This document shows, one piece after another, positions 16,955-26,153 of a DNA stretch of 64,000 bases. Source of the stretch: Pseudooceanicola marinus (lineage in GTDB: Bacteria; Pseudomonadota; Alphaproteobacteria; Rhodobacterales; Rhodobacteraceae); NCBI RefSeq assembly GCF_002786295.1, contig NZ_PGTC01000009.1:310001-374000 (forward strand), read 5' to 3'. Position 1 is the first letter of the stretch. Each line of letters begins with the position of its first letter. A model generated the notes under the pieces. It did not search any database and was not told the origin of the DNA. It saw only the letters and a list, made by a program, of their open reading frames with translations. A program made the position numbers and the translations under genes.

Positions 16955-17779
16955 ATGAGCGCAAACCAGATGACATTCGGCGCCGAGGGCAGCCCGCGCG
17001 TCACGGTCGAGATCCGCGATCACGTGGCCCATGTGACCCTGGTGCGGTCGGACAAGATGAATGCGGTCGACACCCCCATGGCGGAGGCCCTGGCGGCGGC
17101 GGGCGAGGCCCTGATGGCGCGCACCGAGGTGCGGTGCGTGCTGATGCGTGGCGAGGGGCGCGCCTTTTGCGCCGGGCTGGACGTGGCCAGCTTTGCCGAA
17201 TTTGCCGGCACGGACCCGGAGGCGCGGGTGATGCCGCGCACCCATGGGGACTGCAACCTCTACCAGCAGCTCTGCCTGGTCTGGCGCGCCCTGCCGGTGC
17301 CGGTGATCGCCGCGCTGCACGGGGTGGCCTTCGGCGCCGGGTTCCAACTGGCCATCGCCGCCGATGTACGGATTGCGCATCCGGAGACGCAGCTGGCGAT
17401 CATGGAGGCGAAATGGGGCCTGGTGCCCGACATGGGCGGCATGGTGATCCTGCCGCAGCTGATCCGGTCCGACGTGCTGCGCCTGATGACCTATACCGCC
17501 GAGCCCGTGGAGGCGGCGCAGGCGCTGGACTGGGGGCTGGTGACCGAACTGGCCGAAGATCCCCTGGCGCGGGCTGAGGCGCTGGCGGCCTCCATTGCCG
17601 GGCGCAGCCCTTCCGCCACCCGCGCGGCGAAGCGCCTGATCGGGCTGGCCGAAAGCGGCGCTTCGGCGGAAACGGTTCTCTATGAGGAAAGCCGGGAACA
17701 GGCCGCGCTGATCGGCGGCAAGGACCAGAGAGAGGTCATCGCCGCCAACATGCAGGGCCGCGCGCCGACCTTCGACTGA
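16955..17779 (+). CDS. Crotonase/enoyl-CoA hydratase family protein
   Basis: The 274-residue protein has the crotonase fold: GRAFCAGLDVASFAE forms the CoA oxyanion hole and HGVAFGAGFQLAIAADVRI the second part. The position of the first catalytic Glu of enoyl-CoA hydratase is Gln131, while the second Glu is kept (Glu151, IMEAKWGLVPDMGG), so plain hydration is not assured; isomerase or another CoA chemistry is possible. The ATG at 16955 follows AGGAGGGAG. It is a single gene between divergent and convergent neighbours. Confidence 0.82.
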   Translation: MSANQMTFGAEGSPRVTVEIRDHVAHVTLVRSDKMNAVDTPMAEALAAAGEALMARTEVRCVLMRGEGRAFCAGLDVASFAEFAGTDPEARVMPRTHGDCNLYQQLCLVWRALPVPVIAALHGVAFGAGFQLAIAADVRIAHPETQLAIMEAKWGLVPDMGGMVILPQLIRSDVLRLMTYTAEPVEAAQALDWGLVTELAEDPLARAEALAASIAGRSPSATRAAKRLIGLAESGASAETVLYEESREQAALIGGKDQREVIAANMQGRAPTFD

Positions 17780-17899
17780 GGGCGTGGGCCGTCCTGTGGC
17801 AGTCGCAGCCTGGCCCGTCCCATGGCCGGACGGTGACGCTTGCAAGCGCCGCCGCCCAAGCCTGGCCATCGCGCCGGGGCGATGACAGGGGGCGGGGCC

Positions 17900-18241
17900 T
17901 CAGAGCAGGTCCTGCGCCTTTTCCGGCGGGCGGGCGATAATGGCGCGGTCGGCCGTGATGACGACGGGGCGTTCGATCAGCTTCGGATGGGCGGCCATGG
18001 CGGCGATCAGTTGATCCTCGGGCGTCTCCCGGGTCAGACCCAGCTCCTTGAAGAGGGCCTCCTTGGTGCGCATCATCTCGATCGCGGGCAGGCCCAGCTG
18101 GGACTGCAGGGCGCGCAGCTCCGCTTCGCTGGGCGGCTCGTCCAGGTAGCGGCGGGTGGTGAAATCCACCCCGGCCTCTTCCAGCAGGGCCAGCGCCTGG
18201 CGGGATTTCGAACAGCGGGGATTGTGCCAGATGGTGATCAC
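17900..18241 (-). CDS. ArsC-family (glutaredoxin-type arsenate reductase-like) protein
   Basis: The 113-residue thioredoxin-fold protein has the ArsC active-site motif [11 protein letters not shown] with Cys10, [11 protein letters not shown] and [17 protein letters not shown]. Family members reduce arsenate with glutathione and glutaredoxin, but many chromosomal copies away from arsenic genes have other or unknown roles. No arsR, arsB or acr3 is near. Its start overlaps the stop of pyrD by 4 bp, and it ends a nine-gene minus-strand chain. Confidence 0.85.
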   Translation of the reverse strand: MITIWHNPRCSKSRQALALLEEAGVDFTTRRYLDEPPSEAELRALQSQLGLPAIEMMRTKEALFKELGLTRETPEDQLIAAMAAHPKLIERPVVITADRAIIARPPEKAQDLL

Positions 18242-19350
18242 AGCCAGTCCTTTCGGCCCGTGCCCACGGCCTCCGCCACATTGGCGAAACCGTCCCGGGC
18301 GAGCAGTTGATGCAGGCCTTCGGCGATGCGCGGCACCAGCGACAGACCTTCGTAGACCAGCGCCGAGTAGAGCTGCACCGCCGAGGCGCCGGCGCGGATC
18401 TTCTGGTAGGCCTGCTCAGCCGAGGAGACCCCGCCCACGCCGATCAGCGGCACGCGGCCCTCGGTCAGCTCCGACAGGCGCGCCAGGACGCGGGTGGACT
18501 TCTCGAACAGAGGCGCGCCGGACAGGCCGCCGGTCTCGCCCCCGTGGGCCGAGCGCAGGCCTTCGCGCGCCAGCGTCGTGTTGGTGGCGATGACGCCATC
18601 GAGGGAGAGCGCGGTGGCAACCTCGGCGATGTCCGACAGGCCCTCGGCGTCGAGATCGGGGGCGATCTTCAGGAAAATCGGGATGCGCCGGTCGAGGCTG
18701 TCGCGGGTCGCCAGCACCCCTTCCAGAAGGGCAGTCAGCGCCGCCTTGCCCTGCAGGTCGCGCAGTTTCTCGGTGTTGGGCGAGGAGACGTTGACCGTGG
18801 CGAAATCCAGGGTGCTGCCGCAGCGGGCCAGCACGGCGGCGAAATCGCCCGCGCGGTCGGTGCTGTCCTTGTTGGCGCCTAGGTTCAGGCCGATCACCGC
18901 GTCGCGGGGGCGGGATTCCAGCCGGGTGGCGATCGCCTCTATCCCCTCGTTGTTGAAACCGAAGCGGTTGATCACGCCCCGGTCCTCGGTCAGGCGGAAG
19001 AGGCGCGGCTTCGGGTTGCCGGGCTGCGGGCGGGGCGTGGCCGCGCCCACCTCGATGAAGCCGAAGCCCGCGCGCGACAGCGGCGCCAGCGCCTCGGCGT
19101 TCTTGTCGTATCCAGCGGCGAGGCCCAGCGGGTTCGCCAGGTTCAGCCCCGCGACGGAGGTGCGCAGCCGGTCGGAGGTGACCAGCCCGGGCAGGGGCGC
19201 CAGCCCGCTGCGCAGGGCGAAAATCGACAGCCCGTGGGCGCGTTCCGGGTCCAGCCGGTGCAGGGCCATCAAGCCCAGCTTTTCCACGCCCCGGTCCCAG
19301 GCGCCGGGAATATCGCTGCCGGTGGTGCTGGTCACGCCGCTGGCTTTCAT
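18238..19350 (-). CDS. pyrD: Dihydroorotate dehydrogenase (quinone), class 2
   Basis: The 370-residue FMN enzyme oxidises dihydroorotate to orotate at the inner membrane in pyrimidine synthesis, passing electrons to quinone. Visible features are the N-terminal helical quinone site ([16 protein letters not shown]), [16 protein letters not shown], the catalytic Ser segment [15 protein letters not shown], and the FMN phosphate site [16 protein letters not shown] with [15 protein letters not shown]. Class 2 is indicated by the N-terminal extension. The chosen ATG at 19350 overlaps the DUF952 stop by 4 bp. Placement downstream of a Liv-type transporter is unusual for a pyr gene. Confidence 0.93.
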   Translation of the reverse strand: MKASGVTSTTGSDIPGAWDRGVEKLGLMALHRLDPERAHGLSIFALRSGLAPLPGLVTSDRLRTSVAGLNLANPLGLAAGYDKNAEALAPLSRAGFGFIEVGAATPRPQPGNPKPRLFRLTEDRGVINRFGFNNEGIEAIATRLESRPRDAVIGLNLGANKDSTDRAGDFAAVLARCGSTLDFATVNVSSPNTEKLRDLQGKAALTALLEGVLATRDSLDRRIPIFLKIAPDLDAEGLSDIAEVATALSLDGVIATNTTLAREGLRSAHGGETGGLSGAPLFEKSTRVLARLSELTEGRVPLIGVGGVSSAEQAYQKIRAGASAVQLYSALVYEGLSLVPRIAEGLHQLLARDGFANVAEAVGTGRKDWL

Positions 19351-19685
19351 GCCATGTCCTCGGGGAAGACGTGGGCGCCGTCCTGCAGGGGCAGCGGCCA
19401 GTGGGTCTGCACCTCCGACAGTTTCAGGCGCCGGTAGAGGTGGGGGAAGAGGGCGCCGCCGCGCGACACCTCCCAGGTCAGGGCCTCGCCCAGTTCGTCG
19501 GTGTCGCAGGCGGCCAGCACCAACCCCTCGACCCCGGCGAAGTGTTTCGCCGCCGTCTCGGCGGCCTGCTCGGCGGTGGAGAAGTGGATGAACCCGTCGG
19601 CCAGGTCGATGGGGGCGCCGGCGGTCTCGCCCGCCGTCACCAGGTCCTGCCATTCGGCATCGCGGAAGATCTTGTAAATCAGCAT
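19347..19685 (-). CDS. DUF952 family protein
   Basis: The 112-residue protein starts [15 protein letters not shown] and has [20 protein letters not shown] and a C-terminal [13 protein letters not shown], the standard DUF952 layout. The family is cytoplasmic, found beside pyrD in many Rhodobacteraceae, and has no known reaction; structural relatives resemble ADP-ribosyl-transfer folds, which is suggestive only. It overlaps pyrD by 4 bp and starts 59 bp after the hydrolase gene. Confidence 0.85.
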   Translation of the reverse strand: MLIYKIFRDAEWQDLVTAGETAGAPIDLADGFIHFSTAEQAAETAAKHFAGVEGLVLAACDTDELGEALTWEVSRGGALFPHLYRRLKLSEVQTHWPLPLQDGAHVFPEDMA

Positions 19686-19744
19686 GGGGTGGGGATGCCC
19701 CGAAACGCGGCGCCGGTCAACGGCGCCGCGCGATCCCGGGCGGT

Positions 19745-20596
19745 TCAGCCGCCCAGATCGGTCAGGATCTGCCGGATCATGGCGATGTCCTGCGGCCGCG
19801 ACAGGGTGGGGGCATGGCCACAGCGAGCGATCTCGGTGGTGGCGGCGCGCGGGCCATCGGCGGCCATGCGGGCCGCGACCCCGGTCGGGAACAGGTCGCT
19901 GTCGGCGCCGCGGATGGCGTGCACCGGAATCGCGATGCGTGCCCAGCGGTCCCAGGTCGTCAGTTCGTCGGGCGAGGCGGAGAACTGGATCGTGATCCGT
20001 GGATCGTAGTGTAGGGTGAACATGCCGTTGCCCTTGCGCCGGACGGAGGTGCGGGCCATGCGCCGCCAGAAGGCATCCGTGGCCGGGCCGAAAGGCTGGT
20101 AGGACTGGCGGAACCAGACCTCGGCCTCGGACATGCTGCGCCATTCGGGGGCCGAGCCCGCATAGGCCAGGATGCGGTCGATGGCGGCCTGGGGGATCTC
20201 CGGGCCGATGTCGTTGACGATCAGGCACGACAGCCGCTCGGCCAGCGGCCCGGAGGCCATGCGCATGCCGATCAGCCCGCCCATCGAGGTGCCGATCCAG
20301 GCCACCCGGGTAATGCCGTAGCGATCCAGAAGGTCGCCCGCGATCCCGGCGTAGTATTCCACCGAATATTCCGCCGCCGGGTTGCTCGACCAGCTGGACA
20401 GGCCCCGCCCGATGGTGTCGGGGCAGAGGACGAAGTAGCGGTCCGAGAGGGCACGGGCCAACTCGTCGAAGTCGCGGCCCGTGCGGGCCAGCCCGTGCCA
20501 CATCACCAGCGCCGGGTTGGCCGGGTCGCCCCATTCGGTGACGTGCAGTTCGTGGTCCAGAACGGGTACGAAGCTGAAGCGGGGATCGGAACTCAT
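19745..20596 (-). CDS. Alpha/beta hydrolase
   Basis: The 283-residue cytoplasmic hydrolase has the oxyanion segment VMWHGLARTGRDFDEL, the nucleophile elbow IGTSMGGLIGM with Ser104, an Asp in HAIRGADSDLFP and the His of IARCGHAPTL. Its ATG at 20596 overlaps the livM-type stop by 4 bp, so it belongs to the Liv transporter operon and could act on the imported compound or a derived ester, amide or ring. The substrate is not identifiable. Confidence 0.85.
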   Translation of the reverse strand: MSSDPRFSFVPVLDHELHVTEWGDPANPALVMWHGLARTGRDFDELARALSDRYFVLCPDTIGRGLSSWSSNPAAEYSVEYYAGIAGDLLDRYGITRVAWIGTSMGGLIGMRMASGPLAERLSCLIVNDIGPEIPQAAIDRILAYAGSAPEWRSMSEAEVWFRQSYQPFGPATDAFWRRMARTSVRRKGNGMFTLHYDPRITIQFSASPDELTTWDRWARIAIPVHAIRGADSDLFPTGVAARMAADGPRAATTEIARCGHAPTLSRPQDIAMIRQILTDLGG

Positions 20597-21657
20597 GCGC
20601 CTTTCCCCCGGGCCGAGAGCGTGCCTGCGATCCCTTTCGGGAAGAAGTAGACCAGCAGGATGAAGACGATGCCCAGCCACAGCAGCCAGCGGTCGGGCGA
20701 CAGGATGTCGGGCAACACGGGCAGGCCGGCCAGCGCCTCGGAGGCGGAGCCCATCAGGTCGCGCAGGTAGTATTGCGCCAGGACCATCAGCGTGGCGCCG
20801 ATCACCGCCCCCCACATGGTGCCCATGCCGCCGATCACCACCATCAGCAGGATGTCGATCATGATGTCGAAGCTGAGCGCGGTTTCCGGCCCGGTGTATT
20901 TCAGCCAGACCGCATAGACCGTGCCCGCAAGCGAGGCGATGACGGCCGCAATGCAGAAGACGAAGGTGCGATAGGCCACGACGCGATAGCCGATGGCCTC
21001 GGCTCGGGCTTCGTTTTCGCGGATCGCCTTCAGCACCGTCCCGATGGGGGAGGCGACGAGGCGCAGCATCGCCAGGAACAGCACCAGCGAGCTGACGAAG
21101 ACGAAGTAGTAGGCCGCCAGCTTGCCGTTCAGACGCACGCCGAAGAGGCTGGCCACCTTGCCCTCTTCGTCCACCAGCAGCTTCGTTGCCGGTTTGAACA
21201 GGTCGGGCGCGCGGTAGGTGATGCCGTCTTCGCCCCCGGTCAGGCCCGACAGCTGCGAGGCCAGCACCAGCGCGACGGAGGCCGCCGCCAGGGTGATCAT
21301 GGCGAAGAAGATCGCCTTCACGCGCAGCGACAGCAGGCCGACGGCCACGGCCACCACCAGCGACACGGCGACACCCGCCAGACCGCCCAGCAGGACAGGG
21401 GTCCAGCCCGCGCCCATGCGGTCCAGCGCGATGGCCGCGCCATAGCTGCCGAAGCCGAAGAACATGGTGTGGGCAAAGCTGACGATACCGGTATAGCCGA
21501 TCAGCAGGTCGTAGCTGGCCACCAGCACGATGAAGACGCAGATCCGCGCCGCCACCTGGATCGAGCGCACGTCCTGGAACAGGAACGGCCAGAACAGCAG
21601 CGCCGCGGCGATGGCCAGAACGGCCAGTTTCACGATGGGGGAGGTTTGGTTTTTCAT
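20593..21657 (-). CDS. livM: Branched-chain amino-acid-type ABC permease (LivM)
   Basis: The 354-residue inner-membrane protein has about 10 hydrophobic helices and the LivM signature GYTGIVSFAHTMFFGFGSYGAA plus the EAA-like region RENEARAEAIGYRV. Together with LivH, LivF, LivG and the solute-binding protein it forms one importer of the hydrophobic amino acid transporter family. A roughly 30-residue periplasmic loop near residue 130 (GLTGGEDGITYRAPD) is typical. It lies 7 bp after the livH-type gene. The imported substrate need not be an amino acid: amides, urea or aromatic acids are also carried by this family. Confidence 0.9.
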   Translation of the reverse strand: MKNQTSPIVKLAVLAIAAALLFWPFLFQDVRSIQVAARICVFIVLVASYDLLIGYTGIVSFAHTMFFGFGSYGAAIALDRMGAGWTPVLLGGLAGVAVSLVVAVAVGLLSLRVKAIFFAMITLAAASVALVLASQLSGLTGGEDGITYRAPDLFKPATKLLVDEEGKVASLFGVRLNGKLAAYYFVFVSSLVLFLAMLRLVASPIGTVLKAIRENEARAEAIGYRVVAYRTFVFCIAAVIASLAGTVYAVWLKYTGPETALSFDIMIDILLMVVIGGMGTMWGAVIGATLMVLAQYYLRDLMGSASEALAGLPVLPDILSPDRWLLWLGIVFILLVYFFPKGIAGTLSARGKGA

Positions 21658-21664
21658 CTCGGCC

Positions 21665-22657
21665 TCACTTCACCGCCGGTTTCAGGCCGTTGGGCCGCCA
21701 CAGCAGGATGACCATCATCAACAGCATGTTCGACGCCAGCGACAGTTTCGGCGCCAGGAAACCCACGTAGTTGGACATCAGCCCGACCATGATCGCGCCC
21801 AGCAGGGTGCCCTGGACGCTGCCCAGCCCGCCGATGATGACGACGATGAAGACGACGATCATCATGTCGGCGCCCAGGTGCGGGGTGATCAGCGTCTCAT
21901 ACCCCGCCCACATGGCACCGCCGAGGGCGGCCAGCGCGCTGCCCGCCATGAAGACGCCGATGAACAGACGGTCAATGCGGAAGCCGAGCGCCTCCACCAT
22001 TTCGCGGTTTTCCACGCCGGCGCGGATCAGCAGGCCCAGGCGGGTGCGGTTCAGCACCCAGTAGAGGCCCGCATAGACGATCAGGCCCAGCATGAAGGCG
22101 AAGAAGCGGTAGATCTCGATCGTGACGTCGCCGATGACGAAGGCCCCTTCGAGGAAGGCCGGGCGGCCAACGCTGAACGGCGTGCCACCCCAGATCGCCA
22201 GGATCAGCTCCTCGACCACGATCAGCGCGCCCATGGTGATCAGGATCTGGCGCAGGTGATCGGAATAGACCGGCTTGATGATGACGGTCTCGAAGAACCA
22301 GCCCGCGATCAGGCCAAAGACCATCGCCGCGCCGAAGGCCGCGACCAGGGCCGCGATGTTCAGCATCAGCGAGGGCGAGCCCAGCCAGCCGCCGAGCGAG
22401 GCCAGCACGCTGGCAGCGATGAAGGCGCCCAGGGATACAAAGGCCGAGTGGCCGAAGTTCAGCACGTCCATCAGCCCGAAGACGAGGCTGAGGCCAGAGG
22501 CCATCAGGAAGATCATCATCCCCATGGCCAGCCCCGCCACGGTCAGCGTGGCCCAGGATGATGGCGCGCCGATCAGCACGAAGCAGACCGCGGCCACGGC
22601 GACCGGCAGCAGATAGACCCCGCCCAGCCGGTCGATGGTTTCATTCAATTTGTCCAT
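21665..22657 (-). CDS. livH: Branched-chain amino-acid-type ABC permease (LivH)
   Basis: The 330-residue membrane protein has the LivH features ASGLSLVFGLMDVLNFGHSA, AIRAGVENREMVEALGF near the ATPase-contact loop, and GGLGSVQGTLLGAIMVGL. The ATG at 22657 gives a normal length; a longer frame upstream overlaps the ATPase gene and is a shadow. It lies 19 bp after livF and 7 bp before livM. Confidence 0.9.
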   Translation of the reverse strand: MDKLNETIDRLGGVYLLPVAVAAVCFVLIGAPSSWATLTVAGLAMGMMIFLMASGLSLVFGLMDVLNFGHSAFVSLGAFIAASVLASLGGWLGSPSLMLNIAALVAAFGAAMVFGLIAGWFFETVIIKPVYSDHLRQILITMGALIVVEELILAIWGGTPFSVGRPAFLEGAFVIGDVTIEIYRFFAFMLGLIVYAGLYWVLNRTRLGLLIRAGVENREMVEALGFRIDRLFIGVFMAGSALAALGGAMWAGYETLITPHLGADMMIVVFIVVIIGGLGSVQGTLLGAIMVGLMSNYVGFLAPKLSLASNMLLMMVILLWRPNGLKPAVK

Positions 22658-22676
22658 TGTCTCTCCTCGGGCCTCC

Positions 22677-23381
22677 TCACGCGGACAGGGACAGCAGGCG
22701 ATCCTGCAGGTCCTTGTCGGCCACGAAATCCGCCATGCTGCCGGTATGGGCGACGCGGCCGTCCTCGATGACGGCCATGTCGCGGCCCAGCGAGCGGGCA
22801 AATTCGAAATTCTGTTCCACCAGCAGGATCGTGGTCTTGTCCGAGATCTCGCGGAAGGCCTCGGCCATGTTGTCCACGATGGAGGGCGCCAGCCCCTTGG
22901 TGGGTTCGTCGATCAGGATCAGCTGGCGCGGTTCGATGATGGCGCGGGCCACCGACAGCATCTGCTTCTGCCCTCCCGAAAGGGCACCGGCGGGCTTGTC
23001 CCAGAATTTTTCGATGGCGGGGAAAAGGCCGTAGATCCATTTCAGCCGGGTCCTGTCGAAGGTCCCGTTGGCGGTGGCAAGGATCATGTTCTCTTCCACC
23101 GTCAGCCCGCCGAAAATGCCCATGTCCTCAGGCACGAAGGCGATGCCACGGCGGGAGATGTCGGCGGTGTGCAGGCCGGTCAGATCCTCACCCCGGAAGG
23201 TGACGGAGCCGGGGGAGGGGGACCAGAGCCCCATGATCGAGCGCAGGGTGGTGGATTTGCCCGCGCCGTTGCGGCCCAGCAGGCAGAAGACGCCGCCCTC
23301 GGGCACGTCGAAACTCACGTCGTGCAGCACATGGTATTGCCCGATGGAGGTCTTCATGTTCTTCAGCGAAAGCAGGCTCAT
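22677..23381 (-). CDS. livF: ABC transporter ATPase (LivF)
   Basis: The 234-residue ATPase has Walker A GRNGAGKSTTLRS, signature LSGGQKQMLSVARAI and Walker B LILIDEPTKGLAP, with the LivF-type spacing and a C-terminal EDGRVAHTGS. It energises the Liv permease pair in the cytoplasm. Its ATG overlaps the livG stop by 4 bp. Confidence 0.92.
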   Translation of the reverse strand: MSLLSLKNMKTSIGQYHVLHDVSFDVPEGGVFCLLGRNGAGKSTTLRSIMGLWSPSPGSVTFRGEDLTGLHTADISRRGIAFVPEDMGIFGGLTVEENMILATANGTFDRTRLKWIYGLFPAIEKFWDKPAGALSGGQKQMLSVARAIIEPRQLILIDEPTKGLAPSIVDNMAEAFREISDKTTILLVEQNFEFARSLGRDMAVIEDGRVAHTGSMADFVADKDLQDRLLSLSA

Positions 23382-24142
23382 GCGGGTTCGACCCCCTTGC
23401 CGAGGTAGACATCCTTGACCAACTGGCTCGACATCACCTCCTCGGGGTTGCCGTCGGCCAGCAGGGTGCCGTTGTGCAGGACGATGATCCGGTCGGCGAG
23501 CGCGCGCACCACGTCCATCTTGTGCTCGACCAGCAGCACGGTCTTCGAGGTGTCGTGCTTGATCTCGGCGATCAGCTCCAGCACGTCGGGCGCGTGGTCG
23601 AGGGACATGCCGGCGGTGGGTTCGTCGAACATGTAGATGTCGGGCTCCATCGCCATCAGCAGGGCGACCTCCAGCTTGCGCTGGTCGCCGTGGCTAAGTT
23701 CCGAGGCCGCCTGATGGGCGACGCCCTGCAGCTTGGTGGCCTCCAGGTAGCGTTCGGCGCGGGCGGTCAGTTCGGTCAGCGACCTGGCCGATCGGAAAAT
23801 GCGCCAGCCGTCGCCAGATCGCGCCTGCACCGCAAGGCGGATGTTTTCCAGCACCGACAGCTCGGGGAAGAGGTTGGTCAGCTGGAAGGCCCGGCCGACG
23901 CCATGATGGGCGCGGGTCGAGGGCGCCATCTTCGTCAGATCGGTGCCGTCCTTCAGGACGCGGCCCGACGTGGCGCGCAGCTGGCCGGAAATCAGGTTGA
24001 AATAGGTGGTCTTGCCCGCGCCGTTTGGGCCGACGATCACCGTCAGCTCCCCGGGGCGGAAGTCGCAGCTGACGGCGTTCACGGCCACGTGGCCGCCGAA
24101 CCGGATCGTCAGATCCTGCGTGATGAGGGATGGTTTGGACAT
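23378..24142 (-). CDS. livG: ABC transporter ATPase (LivG)
   Basis: The 254-residue ATPase has Walker A GPNGAGKTTYFNL, the LivG-type insertion HHGVGRAFQLTNLFPELS, a signature ELSHGDQRKLEVALLMA with His in place of the common Gly-Gly, and Walker B DIYMFDEPTAGMS. It pairs with LivF. It lies 108 bp after the solute-binding protein gene, with a hairpin in the gap that may reduce its expression relative to that gene. Confidence 0.92.
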   Translation of the reverse strand: MSKPSLITQDLTIRFGGHVAVNAVSCDFRPGELTVIVGPNGAGKTTYFNLISGQLRATSGRVLKDGTDLTKMAPSTRAHHGVGRAFQLTNLFPELSVLENIRLAVQARSGDGWRIFRSARSLTELTARAERYLEATKLQGVAHQAASELSHGDQRKLEVALLMAMEPDIYMFDEPTAGMSLDHAPDVLELIAEIKHDTSKTVLLVEHKMDVVRALADRIIVLHNGTLLADGNPEEVMSSQLVKDVYLGKGVEPA

Positions 24143-24205
24143 GGGAAACCTGGGGTCTGCCGGGGCGCGGGGATACGTCGCGCCGGCGGTCTGTCTTGGG
24201 AAAAT

Positions 24206-24234
24206 CCCCGGGCCGGGGATGGACCGGCCCCGGG
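24206..24234 (-). terminator. Intra-operon hairpin after the solute-binding protein gene
   Basis: A GC-rich stem (CCCGGGCCGG with CCGGCCCCGGG, one bulge) lies 17 bases after the stop and is followed on the minus strand by GATTTTC. It probably gives partial termination, so the binding protein is made in excess of the permease. Confidence 0.6.
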
Positions 24235-24250
24235 CAGTGGATCGTCGCGG

Positions 24251-25447
24251 TCAGTTCTCGCGGCCGATCGGGATTTCCATCTCTTCCGGCTTGATCTCAC
24301 GGACCAGTTCCGGGATCGCCCAGTCGACGTCCTCATCCACGCGGATCTTGAAGTGGTACATGGATTGCAGCGCCTGGTGATCCTCGGGGCGGAAGGTCAT
24401 GGTGCCCTTGGGCGTTTCCCAGGACATGCCTTCCATGGTCTCGATCAGGGTCTCGGTGTCCCACTCCTCGGCTGTCTCCAGCGCCTTCACGACCGCCAGA
24501 GCGGCGGACATGCCACCGGCGGTGAAGAAGTCCGGGGGCGTCTCGAAACGTTCCATGTGGGTGTCGACCAGCCAGTCGTTCACCTCGTTCTGAGGCGCCT
24601 CGTAATAGTAGTAGATGGCGCCTTCCATGCCCGGGACCCGCTTGTAGGTGGGCAGGACGGGTAGGATGTGACCGCCGGTCGAGATCTCGATGCCATAGCG
24701 TTCGGGCTGCATCGCCTGGATCTTGCCCATCGGGTCACCGCCGCCGGCGACGTAGATCATGATGACCTTGCGGCCCTCGTGATCCTTCAGGGCGTTGAAC
24801 ATCCGTTCGGCGGAGGCGGTGAAATCAGTGGTGCCCTGGGGGATGTATTCCTCGGTCACGACCGTTGCGCCGGTGCCGTCCAGCGCGGACTTGAAGGCGG
24901 TGATGCCGTCGCGGCCAAAGGCGTAATCCTCGGCCAGGGTGGCAACGTAAAGGTTTTCATCAGGGGCCAGCGCCAGAGCCTGGGCCTGCATGTCCATCGA
25001 CGAGTTGCGCGACGTCTTGAAGACGTAGCGGTTGCTGTCCTCGCCGGTCAGCCCGTCGGCCACCGCCGGTTCGACGATCAGGATCTTCTCGTATTCCTCG
25101 GCAATGGGCAGCATCGACAGGGTCACCCCCGAAGAGGTGGCGCCGACGGCCAGCAGCACCTCGTCATCGCCATAGGCCTCTTCCAGGGCGGCGCGCGCCA
25201 TGTCGGGCTTGAACTGGGTGTCCTTGTGGATGATCTCCACCGGGTGGCCGTTGATCTCATTCGTGCCGCCGGTGGCATATTCGATGCCCAGCTCGAACCC
25301 GGTCTGCGACTGCTTGGAAAACGCCTCCAGCGCTGAGCCGGACATGCCGTGGATAAGGGCGATCTTCACCGGGTCCTGCGCCTGCGCAGCCCCCGTGACG
25401 CCCAGGCCGAACGCAAGCGCGCCGACCAGTGTGAACACTGATTTCAT
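24251..25447 (-). CDS. ABC transporter substrate-binding protein (Liv/amide family)
   Basis: The 398-residue protein has a signal peptide ending GVTGAAQAQDP (residues 1-23), then the periplasmic binding protein fold of the Peripla_BP_6/LivK type: VKIALIHGMSGSALEAFSKQ, GATSSGVTLSMLPIAEEY and YAFGRDGITAFKSAL. The GSA near residue 35 is where ligand carboxylates are often held, but the ligand is not recognised. ATG at 25447 has a GGGAGGGAGG ribosome site. It is the first gene of the nine-gene chain and is divergent from the PAS-LuxR regulator. Confidence 0.88.
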   Translation of the reverse strand: MKSVFTLVGALAFGLGVTGAAQAQDPVKIALIHGMSGSALEAFSKQSQTGFELGIEYATGGTNEINGHPVEIIHKDTQFKPDMARAALEEAYGDDEVLLAVGATSSGVTLSMLPIAEEYEKILIVEPAVADGLTGEDSNRYVFKTSRNSSMDMQAQALALAPDENLYVATLAEDYAFGRDGITAFKSALDGTGATVVTEEYIPQGTTDFTASAERMFNALKDHEGRKVIMIYVAGGGDPMGKIQAMQPERYGIEISTGGHILPVLPTYKRVPGMEGAIYYYYEAPQNEVNDWLVDTHMERFETPPDFFTAGGMSAALAVVKALETAEEWDTETLIETMEGMSWETPKGTMTFRPEDHQALQSMYHFKIRVDEDVDWAIPELVREIKPEEMEIPIGREN

Positions 25448-25471
25448 GGGTCCTCCCTCCCTTAAGTCAGG

Positions 25472-25500
25472 CAGACGGTCGCATTGCGCGGGGCCGTCTG
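25472..25500. promoter_or_regulatory. Inverted repeat in the divergent promoter region
   Basis: CAGACGG (25472-25478) and CCGTCTG (25494-25500) are perfect arms whose starts are 22 bases apart, about two helical turns. It lies between the divergent transporter and PAS-LuxR genes and is the best candidate operator for the LuxR protein. Confidence 0.45.
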
Positions 25501-25556
25501 TTTCAGTATCTCCTTGCGTCAGGAAGATCCCATTGCCCGGGATCGGGAGCAATATC

Positions 25557-26153
25557 GTGGAACTACTTATCGACGAGGCCTACCGTTCCGGACGGTTCGA
25601 GGAGATCGCGTTCCTGCATGCGCCCGTGGGCCTTGTGGTGACCGAGGACCGGGTGATCCGCGACTGCAACATCGCCTTCGCGGAGATGTTTCGGTACGCC
25701 CGCGACCAGCTGCGCGATCAGACCTTTTCGATCCTCTATCCCTCGCGGGAGGAATTCGTGAACATCCGCGACCGGGGCATCCGGACACTGGCGGAAAAGA
25801 ACGTCTACTGGGACGAGCGGATCATGGCGCGCTCTGACGGCACGCTGTTCTGGTGCCGGGTGCGTGGCCATTCCTTCACCCCCGACGAGCCGCTGGCACG
25901 CGCCGTCTGGTCCTTCGCCGACCTGTCGTCGATCCGCCCCTACAACGAGCTGACCCGGCGCGAGCGGGAAATCATTTCGTTTCTGGCCGACGGGCTGACG
26001 TCGAAGGAAATCGCGCTGAAGCTCGACATCTCGCACCGCACGGTCGAGGTCTACCGGGCGAAGCTGCTGAAGAAGTTCGGGGTGGTGAACACCTCCTCCC
26101 TGCTGCAGGCGCTTGGCCACATCGACGCCGATCACGTGGTCGACCGGGCCTAG
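25557..26153 (+). CDS. PAS-LuxR transcriptional regulator
   Basis: Starting with GTG at 25557 (GGGAG seven bases before), the 198-residue protein has a PAS sensor (residues about 18-115: FLHAPVGLVVTEDRVIRDCN, GTLFWCRVRGHSF) and a LuxR helix-turn-helix (130-190: LTRREREIISFLADGLTSKE, ISHRTVEVYRAKLLKKFGV). It lacks a receiver domain. It diverges from the Liv operon 110 bases away and is its likely regulator, sensing a small ligand or the imported compound through PAS. A longer frame starting at 25200 overlaps the binding protein gene and is a shadow. Confidence 0.85.
   Translation: MELLIDEAYRSGRFEEIAFLHAPVGLVVTEDRVIRDCNIAFAEMFRYARDQLRDQTFSILYPSREEFVNIRDRGIRTLAEKNVYWDERIMARSDGTLFWCRVRGHSFTPDEPLARAVWSFADLSSIRPYNELTRREREIISFLADGLTSKEIALKLDISHRTVEVYRAKLLKKFGVVNTSSLLQALGHIDADHVVDRA

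Noticed and set aside
17900-18241. Arsenic-resistance operon
   Set aside because: Only the ArsC-like gene is present; no arsR, arsB, acr3 or arsH is near.
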